Shown here: positions 32,170 through 40,574 of the stretch, in pieces
Numbering within the stretch: the first letter of the stretch is position 1
Layout: the number at the start of each line of letters is the position of its first letter
NCBI GenBank assembly: GCA_964632545.1
Contig: CAZWBQ010000011.1
Location: 1-40,574 of the forward strand
Direction of reading: 5' to 3'
From: UBA7398 sp964632545
Lineage (GTDB): Bacteria > Actinomycetota > Actinomycetes > Nanopelagicales > Nanopelagicaceae
DNA: 40,574 nt
Translations under genes and position numbers: made by a program
The notes under the pieces: generated by a model
Databases searched by the model: none
What the model saw: the letters and a program-made list of their open reading frames with translations, nothing else
Told to the model about the DNA's origin: nothing

Positions 32170-33243
32170 GTGAGTCTTTCAATCGGAATTGTCGGGCTGC
32201 CGAACGTGGGTAAGTCGACCCTTTTTAATGCGCTCACCAAAAATAATGTACTGGCTGCGAACTATCCCTTTGCCACGATTGAGCCAAATGTTGGCGTAGT
32301 TGGCGTACCTGATCCTCGACTTGCAGTTTTGGCGAGTATTTTCAGTTCTGAAAAAATATTGCCAGCTGCCGTTTCATTTGTTGATATCGCTGGAATTGTG
32401 AAAGGCGCATCGGAAGGTGCTGGCCTTGGTAATAAATTTCTCGCCAACATCCGCGAGACCGATGCGATCTGCCAAGTTATTCGAGTTTTTAGCGATGGCG
32501 ATGTGGTTCACGTTGATGGCAAAGTCGATCCAGCAAGTGATATTGAAACTATCAATACGGAATTAGCGCTTGCTGATATGCAGACTATTGAAAAAGCAAT
32601 TCCGAGACTTGAAAAAGAAGCGCGGATCCAAAAAGATCGCGTTGCAGTTTTAGAGGCAACAAAAGCTGCTGAAAAAATTCTTGGCGATGGAAAAGTTCTT
32701 CACGGCTCCGGCATTGATTTATCGCTGATTTCAGAGCTAGGACTTTTAACTGCGAAACCTTTCTTATATGTATTTAACGTTGATGCTGCCGAATTAGCCG
32801 ATGGTGAGCTGCGGAAGAAAATGTCCGCATTAGTTGCGCCAGCAGAGGCGATTTTTCTAGATGCGAAGACTGAAATGGAATTGAGCGAGTTAGATGACGC
32901 TGAAGCGCTCGAACTTTTGCAGTCAATTGGACTCGATGAACCTGGCTTGAGTACTCTTGCCCGTGTTGGTTTCGTAACTCTTGGGTTGCAGACATATCTC
33001 ACTGCGGGCCCTAAAGAAGCCCGTGCGTGGACAATTCACAAAGGTGATACCGCTCCAGTTGCGGCTGGTGTGATTCATACGGATTTCCAAAAAGGCTTTA
33101 TCAAAGCCGAAGTTGTTTCATTTGAGGACCTAGTAGCCGCAGGTTCAATGGTTGAAGCAAAAGCAAAAGGGAAAGTTCGAATGGAAGGTAAGGATTACGT
33201 AATGTCCGATGGCGATGTAGTGGAGTTCCGATTCAACGTTTAA
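32170..33243 (+). CDS. ychF: Redox-regulated ATPase/GTPase YchF
   Basis: YchF (OLA1 in eukaryotes) is an Obg-family P-loop protein that binds ribosomes and prefers ATP. The 357-residue product has G1 GLPNVGKSTLFNAL, the switch region NYPFATIEPNVGVV, G3 DIAGIVKGASEGAGLGNKFL, and in place of the GTP-specific NKxD the segment YVFNVDAAEL with the NxxE-type change that explains ATP use. It ends with the TGS-like domain (KEARAWTIHKGDTAP, FQKGFIKAEVVSF, MSDGDVVEFRFN). The start is GTG 32170 with TAGGAG eight bases before it. Confidence 0.95.
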   Translation: MSLSIGIVGLPNVGKSTLFNALTKNNVLAANYPFATIEPNVGVVGVPDPRLAVLASIFSSEKILPAAVSFVDIAGIVKGASEGAGLGNKFLANIRETDAICQVIRVFSDGDVVHVDGKVDPASDIETINTELALADMQTIEKAIPRLEKEARIQKDRVAVLEATKAAEKILGDGKVLHGSGIDLSLISELGLLTAKPFLYVFNVDAAELADGELRKKMSALVAPAEAIFLDAKTEMELSELDDAEALELLQSIGLDEPGLSTLARVGFVTLGLQTYLTAGPKEARAWTIHKGDTAPVAAGVIHTDFQKGFIKAEVVSFEDLVAAGSMVEAKAKGKVRMEGKDYVMSDGDVVEFRFNV

Positions 33244-33299
33244 TTTTCCGTAATAACCGTATAAAAACCCGCTCCAAGTGGAATTTCTAAGCATTTATT

Positions 33300-33316
33300 G
33301 GGGGCTAACCCCTTAA
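33300..33316 (+). terminator. Weak hairpin after ychF
   Basis: GGGG-CTAA-CCCC (33301-33312), followed by TTAAAAT, makes a short 4-bp G-C stem with a tetraloop. It could end the ychF transcript or be a leader hairpin of the giant gene that starts 22 bases later. The stem is short and the T-tract poor. Confidence 0.3.
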
Positions 33317-33337
33317 AATCACCTTATCGTTAAGGTC

Positions 33338-36300
33338 GTGAATTTTTTATTGCGCAAGCGGGGCAAAGGTAACTTAAAGCGACTAGGTCGTATCTCACTC
33401 TCAATTTTACAAATATCTACCACTCTTATAGCAATTTCAGCAATTTCTTCCGCGCCAGCAAATGCAGCATGTGCCACAGACTTTCCAACAGTTGGCTGGC
33501 AGGCGATTCGCTCTGCTTCTGCAAGTGCCACATTGACCGACACAACTAATGATTTCACTCCTTATCCAAGTGGTGGCACTGCAGACATTTCTTCTGTGAA
33601 TGGATCGGCCATGGATTGGTTTTCATCAGGCGAAGGTTGCGATTTCTTTTTCAGAATTCGATTGAAAGGTAATCCTGCGCAAGGCACAGGTATAGACAAT
33701 AATATTTACTTGGTTGCCTTAGGGCGCGGCAGTACACCAATTGTTTGGACAGGAATTAACGGTGCTGGAAATAATAAAAACTCAATAGTTTATGTGTATA
33801 ACCCAGTAACTTCTACTTATATATCTCAAGTAAGCGTTTCTGGTTCTAATGGAACTTCTAAAATAAAAATAGTTGCGGATACAGTCGGTGGTACAACTGA
33901 GTATTTGCTTGAGTGGAGAGTTGCTAACTCACTTTTGCCTGCATCAGTATTCACAAGTCCTGTTGGTTTTTTTGCTGGAACAAGTCAATCAAATACTATA
34001 TCTACTATCAACGCTGATTGTATTAATTCATTAACTTCAAATGGGACTGCAAGTGGATCATGCACAGTTGATTACACAAAAACACTTGCCGCGGATCTAA
34101 CAGTAAATACTGACTCAGCTGTTAGACCAAATATAACTTCAGTTACACCAAATAAAGGAACTTCGGCAGGTGGCACCACTGTAAGTATTTTGGGAACAAA
34201 TTTAACTAACACCTCACAAGTATATTTTGGCGGAACTGCGGCAGCGATAACTTCGAGTTCAAATGACTCTATTACAGTTAGTGTTTCTACGCCTTCCGGT
34301 GGGGTAGGAGCTGTTGATGTTTATGTAGTTGCTCCAGGTGGAACTTCTAACACACTGATAAATGCATATACATATATAGCGATTCCGACTGTTCTAACGG
34401 ATACAGCAACGGCAATTGCAGCTAATTCCGCTCAATTGAATGGTCTTGTACAGGCCGGTGCTGATACCTCGACAGTTAGTTTTTTCTGGGGGACTTCAAA
34501 TACTTTATCGAGTGGCGAAACAGTTACTGCTTCACAGAGTCCAGCATTAGGTAATGACAACACGCAAGTTTCATATAATTTATCTGGGCTTACCACAAAT
34601 ACCACATATTATTATAGAGTTTCAGCCACAAATAGTTTAGGAACTTCCTATGGCACAATAAAAAGTTTTGTACCAGTTACTACTTCATTAGCTATCAGCA
34701 CCACCTCAATTGACGTAGGCACAGTTGGCACCAGTTATAGTTTTAAACTTAATGCAACTGGTGGAACTGGTACCTATTCAAGTTGGGCAATTACAAGTGG
34801 AACCTTGCCCGCAGGTTTAACTTTCAATACAACAACTGGAGTAATATCAGGAACGCCTACTGAAACTGCAACTGCGCGGAGTTTAATTTTCTCAGTCACA
34901 GATAATTTGACCCCTACCCCCCAAACGGCAACAAGAACTTTAACTTTAACTGTTAATCCTGGCGTAGCGACAGCTACTACCAATGAAGCAACATCTGTTG
35001 CTGCTACCAGTGCAACATTAAATGGTTCCATTACTGCGAACGGAGCTAGTACTACCATTACATTTTGCGTTTCAACTTCACCTACCACTACAGCAGGTGC
35101 ATTGACTTGCGCAACCAGTCCGGTAGCGATTGGTGCAACTTCTCCATCTACAACTTCTACAACTTCTAGCGCATCTGCGTCGGCAACCGGTCTTACTTCT
35201 GGAACCCAGTATTACTACCAAATTAAAGGCGTAAATAGCGCAGGAACTTCCTACGGTAAAGTTTTGAGTTTTGTACCATCCTCCGCGCCAAACGTAACCA
35301 CTAATAATGCAGATACCATCACCGCAACCTCGGCAGAATTAAGCGGATCTGTTACGGCAAATGGTTCAAGCACAACAATTACTTTTTGCGTGAGTACTTC
35401 TAATGCCGTAAATGGGAGCGGCGCTTTAACATCTTGCTCACTATCACCGACTTCATCACCACTTGGTACGCTTTCTAGCACATCAGCAAGCGCTAGTTCA
35501 GGGACTTTATCTGCTGGAACTACATATTCTTACCAACTAATTGGCACTAACTCTTCTGGCACAACTTATGGAAGTGTAAAAACTTTTAATACTTTAATTG
35601 CCGCCCCTGCCTTCACGATTTCACCAATCGCAGAAACTGTTACTGTAAATACGGCTATTACTGGTTACACGATTTCATCAACTGGCGGTGCAATTGCTAG
35701 CTATGCTCTTTCCAGCACACCGGCTGGATTAACATTTGACACATCTACTGGTTTACTAAGTGGATCACCTACTACGGTTGCCGCAGCCACTTCTTACACA
35801 ATTACAGCGACCAACGCGAATACAACTACAACTAGAACATTTACATTAACAGTCGTTAAAGCTAGCCGAACTCTTACAATTGATTCAGGTTCCTACACGT
35901 CAACTTATTCAAAATTGGCAACAGGGCCGACGCTAACGAGTACGGCATCAGCTGGAAGTGGCACAAAAAATTACACAAGTTCAACTACTGGCGTCTGTAC
36001 CGTCAATTTAACTTCCGGAGCAGTCTCGTTTGTCTCAGTAGGTACTTGCCGAATTACGGCATCAATAGCTACTGATGCCACATATTTAGCAGCAACTTCA
36101 GCAGAAATAAATTTTGCAATTGCTCTAGCAAGTCGAACTTTGAGCATAGATGCAAGTTCTTACACATCGACTTACACCATGATCGCAACTCCACCCACGC
36201 TCACTTCCACACCATCTGCCGGAACATCGACGGGGAAAAGTTATGCAAGTTCCACTTCGGGAGTATGTACCGTGGAATCTTCAACAGGGCTAGTGGCTTT

Positions 36301-39300
36301 AGTTTCAATCGGAACTTGCACCTTAAGCGCTGCGATTACTGCTGACTCAAATTACAGTTCCGCAAACTCCGCCTCAATATCATTTACGATAACTAAAGCA
36401 AATCAAACAATCACATTTCCATCGATGGGTTCGATGGTAGTTGGAGAGACAATTAGTGTTACAGTTTCAGCAACTTCTGGCTTAACAGTTACGTTAACTC
36501 CAACAGATCTTTCAAAATGTACAATATCTGGATTGGTTGTAACTGCGGTAGTAGCCGGAGACTGCACATTGACAGCAACTCAAACCGGAAATGGAAGCTA
36601 CAACGCAGCAAGCTCAGTTCCACAATCTTTTGTAATATCAAGCAGCTTGGCCGCGCCGATTATTTCAATTTCTCCAACGGCCGAAACAGTCACCGTCAAT
36701 ACCGCAATTACTGGATATGTGGTTAGTCAATCTGGTGGCGCCCCTGCAAGCTACGGAATATCTAGCACTCCTGCTGGGCTTTCATTTGGTACATCTAATG
36801 GCCTTTTAAGTGGATCGCCAACATCTGTTGCCGGAGCAACTATCTATGTAATCACCGCAACAAATGGAGCTGGTAATTCGACTTCTAATTACACACTCAC
36901 AGTATTAGCTGCTCCTACTATTTCATCCTTGTCTCCAATAGTTGGCACGATTGCCGGCGGAACAACTGTGACAATTACCGGAACGAATTTAACGGGAACT
37001 AATTCCGTTACCTTTGGCGGAACTACTGCAACCATAGTTTCCACAAGTGGAACTTCAGTCGTTGTAACTACACCAGCGCACGCACTTGGGTTAGTTAACG
37101 TAGTGCTTACAGTTTCTTTTGGCGGTTCTGTAACTTCAACTGGAGCATTTACATACGTTCAGCCCCCCGCATTTTCAATATCTTCTAGCGGTGAAACCGT
37201 AACCGTAGGTTCGGCTATAACTGGCTACACCATTACTTCTACGGGAGGAGTTATTTCAAGCTATTCATTATCCAGCACCCCAACTGGATTAAGTTTTGAT
37301 TTAACTTCTGGGCTGTTGACCGGTTCGCCAACTATTGCGGCTGGCGCAACTATATTGACAATTACCGGAAGCAATAGCTCCGGAACTGCAACTAGAACTT
37401 TTACCTTAACAGTTTCTAAAGCTACTCCTACATTTACGTGGAGTGATACTTCAGTAACGCTTGGCGGCCCAAGTTTTTACGACACACCAACCGCCTCTGT
37501 AGCGGGTACTTTCACTTATGTATCAAGTGATACACCGGTAACTACAACTGGAAATAATTATTTTACAATTTTTGCAGCGGGCACCGCGGTAATTACCGCA
37601 ACATTTACTCCTACAAATACCACTAATTACATTTCTGGTGGAACCGCTTCAATGACAGTTACCGTGAATTCAGTCTCTAAAACCAATCAGGCAGAATTAG
37701 TTTTATCCGATACCTCAGTTGTGTATGGAGCGACCCTAACTCTTACTACTACCGGCGGTTCTGGATCTGGCGCACTAACTTATACAAGTTCGGATATAAC
37801 ACTTTGTTCAATTTCTGGAAGTACATTAACTGCTCAATCAGGCACTGGCACTTGCACAATTACTGCTACAAAAGCTACTGATAGCTCTTACAATGCAACT
37901 TCCGATACCGCAACTGTGACTCTAACTAAAGCCAGTCAAAGTATTTCTTTCACTCAACCATCAAGCATGGCGGTAGGAGCAAGCGATCAATCACTTACTT
38001 ATTCAACTGATGCAACTGGGATAACAGTTACATTAACTTCCAATTCGACAAGTTATTGCACAATTGTTTCTACAAGCGCACATTCAGTGGCAGTAGGTAC
38101 ATGTTCTATAACCGCAAGCCAAGGTGGGAACGATAATTACAGTGCGGCGACTTCGGTTACCCGCACCTTTAGCATTACTGCTGCAAGTAGCTCACCAGCG
38201 CCAAGTGATCCGGCCCCCGTGGCAACGCCTGTGGTTGTAGTTAATGCGAAGAGTACGCCGGTAATAACATGGGCCAAACCTAAATCCATAGTTTATGGTT
38301 TATTACTTACTAATTCGCAATTAAATGCGAGTGCAAATGTACCTGGTACTTTTATATACACGCCTAATTTAGGTAGCAAACTTGGTATTGGTGGCCATAC
38401 GCTTTCAGTTACTTTTACGCCAAGTAATTCTGTTAAATACAGTACAACTTCTGCTACAACCATCATTACGGTTACACCAGTACCAATCGTAATTAAGACC
38501 ACCACAATTTCCTGGAGTAATCCAAAACCAATTTTTCTAGGTACCGCACTTTCTGGAACTCAACTAAACGCAGTGGCTTCCGCACCTGGAACATTGGTTT
38601 ATTCTCCAAAAGCTGGAACAGTGCTGGAAAAAGGCAACTTTATTTTGTCGGTAACTTTCACGCCAAATGATGCAAAAATCTATTCTTCAGCAAGTGCACA
38701 AGTGAGCATAGTTGTAAATTCTGCAATTGTTCCAACTGTAAACGGTGTAACGACAATTGCTACACAACCAGTAACTGGAAAAGTTTCGAATGTCTCAACT
38801 CTCGCTAAAGTTGATGCGGCAACGCCAACTGCAACGCCAAGTGCAACGCCAAGTGCAACGCCAAGTGCAACGCCAAGTGCAACGCCAACTGCAACGCCAA
38901 GTGCAACGCCAAGTGCAACGCCAAGTGCAACGNNNNNNNNNNNNNNNNNNNNNNNNNNNNNNNNNNNNNNNNNNNNNNNNNNNNNNNNNNNNNNNNNNNN
39001 NNNNNNNNNNNNNNNNNNNNNNNNNNNNNNNNACGCCAAGTGCAACGCCAAGTGCAACGCCAAGTGCANNNNNNNNNNNNNNNNNNNNNNNNNNNNNNNN
39101 NNNNNNNNNNNNNNNNNNNNNNNNNNNNNNNNNNNNNNNNNNNNNNNNNNNNNNNNNNNNNNNNNNNNACGCCAACTGCAACGCCAACTGCAACGCCAAC
39201 TGCAACGCCAACTGCAACGCCAACTGCAACGCCAAGTGCAACGCCAAGTGCAACGCCAAGTGCAACGCCAAGTGCAACGCCAATTGAGATAGCTTCGGAT

Positions 39301-40386
39301 GGAACAATTGATCCGGAAAATCCAGTTACGCCTACTCCGGAACCAACTGAGAGTGCAAATACCCAACCAACTGTAAGTAGAAACCCAATTCCTATTCTTG
39401 AAAATCCAGTAATTATGCCTGGAGGCGCTACCATTCAGATTAGTAATTTTAATTTAACTTATGGTTGGAAAGCAGGAGTTACGGGTTCCGGCAAAATATC
39501 TATTGATGACCTTGGAACAATCCATATCTCTGACCTTAATTCAGGTGTAGCTATAGTCACGATTAGAAGTTCCGATGACAAGCTGTTAAAAATTGTAAAC
39601 ATTAGGATTTTAGAGAAAATTAACGCTACTACTTCAAATTCTTCGAATTCGGTTAACACAAGCCGTGCTTCGGGTGAGGGAATTGCGACTGTTACAGTAA
39701 ATGGTACTGATGTAAAAGTGGTTGCAGAGAGTGGATTTAGCGGAGTAACTAAAGTTGATGTAGTAGTTTCAGATAATGGGCAACAAAAAACCATAAGTAT
39801 GCCAGTAACAGTTCTGCCGCAAGCTCCCACAAATCCGGTCGCTGAGCAAAAGAAACTTTCGGAAATAGTATTCACTTGGAATAAATCGCCAAACGCAATT
39901 TTATATTTGGTAAAAGTTCGCGATGAGACGGTTTGTGAAACTACAACTAACTTCTGTCTTGCAAATGTAATAGTTGGACCTACAACGCCGATAATGGGCA
40001 TTGTAAAAGGTAATGATGGAACCGAATTAAAATTTATTCCGGTTTATCAAATCAATAAACCAGTGCCTGCTATTACGGTAAATTTTGCAACTAATTCTTC
40101 TATTTTGAATGCAAAACAAAAATTGGAATTAAACACCATCGCGTTGATTATAAGCAAAGAAGGATTTACTAGATTAGTCGTTTATGGTTATACCGATAGT
40201 CGTGGCGGTGTTGATAATCAAAAACTCTCGGAAAACCGAGCAAAATCAACCGCTGCATATTTAAGAGAATTGTTGCCAAATGTAACTTTCACAGTCGCAG
40301 GTTTTGGCGCAAGCAAGCCGATTGCTAGTAACAATACGACCGCAGGACTTGCCGAAAATCGTAGAGCTGAGTTATCACTTTGGTAG
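33338..40386 (+). CDS. Giant secreted multi-domain Ig-like protein with OmpA-like C-terminus (contains assembly gaps)
   Basis: One gene crossing two N-gaps; frames 5' and 3' of the gaps differ only because the gaps are 100-base placeholders. Start GTG 33338; signal peptide with a hydrophobic core at about residues 19-37 and cleavage after APANA. Then an unrecognised domain to about residue 260, IPT/TIG modules (about 34123-34380 and 36908-37160, with SAGGTTVSILGTNL and IAGGTTVTITGTNL), three FN3-like modules (34385-35600), putative Ig modules with LPAGLTFNTTTGVISGTP-type motifs, and Ig-like repeats with paired Cys (GVCTV...VGTCRIT). A TP[ST]A stalk follows, then about 360 residues ending in an OmpA-like domain (VNFATNSSIL, GYTDSRGG, LSENRAKSTAAYL). 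The Asp and Arg used to bind diaminopimelate are present. No LPXTG is seen. Probably a surface adhesin; its partner is unknown. Confidence 0.88.
38933..39032. other. Assembly gap (100 N)
   Basis: One hundred N inside the 12-bp repeat. The repeat phase on each side requires a true length of 9 modulo 12 bases; 100 leaves 4, so this is a placeholder, not a measured distance. Confidence 0.97.
39069..39168. other. Assembly gap (100 N)
   Basis: A second run of 100 N. The flanking units end and start exactly on the repeat boundary, so the true length should be a multiple of 12; 100 is not. The stalk length is therefore unknown. Confidence 0.97.
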
Positions 40387-40402
40387 TTGAGAAAAGGCGA
40401 TT

Positions 40403-40420
40403 AAGGTAAAAACCTTGTTT
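40403..40420 (+). terminator. Weak hairpin with short T-tract
   Basis: AAGGT (40403-40407) and ACCTT (40412-40416) pair around AAAA, followed by GTTT. It lies 17 bases after the giant gene and may end its transcript before typA. The stem is A/T-rich, so it is weak. Confidence 0.35.
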
Positions 40421-40486
40421 AGTGCTATTCTTCGGGGTCTTTTGAATCATAAATAATTTGGAAATTAAGTAAAGGGCGTATCAATC

Positions 40487-40574
40487 TTGGCTAAATCAAA
40501 ACATCTTGAAGGCTTGCCAATTAAGCACCGCGAAAACTTACGGAGCTTGGCGATTATCGCCCACGTTGACCATG
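40487..40574 (+). CDS. typA: GTP-binding protein TypA/BipA, N-terminal fragment
   Basis: Only 29 codons are in the window. The start is TTG 40487 with AAAGGG (40471-40476) ten bases upstream. The sequence runs into RSLAIIAHVDH, the beginning of the G1 loop of translational GTPases, where GKTTL would follow past the window edge. A short leader of about 15 residues before this motif and the LRSLAIIAHVDHG spelling fit TypA/BipA, a ribosome-associated GTPase needed at low temperature and stress. LepA or EF-G are less likely because their starts differ. The gene is cut by the window end. Confidence 0.82.
   Translation, partial: MAKSKHLEGLPIKHRENLRSLAIIAHVDH

Larger units (their letters stand above)
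38822..39276 (+). repeat. 12-bp coding tandem repeat (TP[ST]A stalk)
   Basis: The unit ACGCCA(A[GC]T)GCA encodes Thr-Pro-Ser/Thr-Ala. Twenty-one full units are visible: nine before the first gap (T-S-S-S-S-T-S-S-S at the variable position), three Ser units between the gaps, and nine after (five Thr, four Ser), plus an unknown number inside the gaps. One base (G or C) decides Ser or Thr. Because the unit is four codons, length changes would not break the frame. Confidence 0.95.

Noticed and set aside
38822..39276. CRISPR array
   Set aside because: Units are contiguous 12-mers with no spacers and lie inside a coding frame.
38680..39434. Long overlapping ORFs on both strands through the TPSA repeat
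   Set aside because: The 12-bp repeat has no stop codon in any frame, so it opens all six frames. Only the frame joining the Ig-like part to the OmpA-like part makes sense.

Overview
This window looks like a chromosomal segment of a streamlined, low-to-mid GC actinobacterium. I infer a freshwater acI / Nanopelagicales-type cell. Reasons: genes are packed almost end to end with many 4-base overlaps and back-to-back stop codons, GTG and TTG starts are common, third positions are A/T-rich, and the gene order is actinobacterial. From memory, the order tRNA-Gln, glmU, prs, rplY, pth, mfd, mazG, eno, divIC-like, DUF501, ppx matches the Rv1014c-Rv1026 neighbourhood of Mycobacterium tuberculosis. greA, DUF4307, small membrane protein, uppS-like, phoH2, fumarase, xseB, xseA, ispH, ychF matches Rv1080c-Rv1112. 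Two 100-N runs suggest a short-read draft assembly, perhaps a metagenome or single-cell genome. The lineage call is inference; no 16S gene is present.

Layout. 1-53: 3' part of tRNA-Gln. 105-3883 (+): glmU, prs, rplY/ctc, pth (cell-wall precursor, PRPP, translation). 3889-6615 (-): ppc, divergent from mfd. 6720-14719 (+): mfd, a SurA-N-like lipoprotein, mazG, eno, a DivIC/FtsB-like protein, DUF501 and ppx. 14721-16367: family-5 uracil-DNA glycosylase, a tRNA-Leu(UAA) with a short variable loop, and a Bax-inhibitor-1 family membrane protein. 16341-21047: an exporter island, two MFS genes (-) divergent from a DrrA/DrrB-type ABC pair (+). 21048-22030 (-): greA and DUF4307. 22045-25533 (+): small membrane protein, SURF1, DUF3817, isoprenyl transferase, PIN-PhoH. 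25534-25808 is the longest non-coding stretch; it ends in a 19-bp tandem repeat resembling an MtrA box before a secreted transglycosylase-like gene. 26412-29515 (-): class I fumarase, xseB, xseA. 29541-33243: ispH (+), a DUF6542-like membrane protein and rmuC (-), ychF (+). 33338-40386 (+): one giant secreted protein with a signal peptide, many Ig-like, IPT/TIG and FN3-like modules, a Thr-Pro-Ser/Thr-Ala tandem stalk interrupted by assembly gaps, and a C-terminal OmpA-like peptidoglycan-binding domain. 40487-end (+): start of typA/bipA.

Most genes are housekeeping: cell envelope (glmU, uppS, ispH, divIC, transglycosylase), central metabolism (ppc, eno, fum, prs), genome maintenance (mfd, udgB, xseAB, rmuC, mazG) and translation (rplY, pth, ychF, typA). 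The points most worth a second look are the giant surface protein and its unresolved stalk, the MtrA-like box, the MFS gene with no standard start codon, the class I-shaped tRNA-Leu(UAA), the GC-rich 10-bp repeat able to form a G-quadruplex between rmuC and ychF, and the absence of mca from its usual place.
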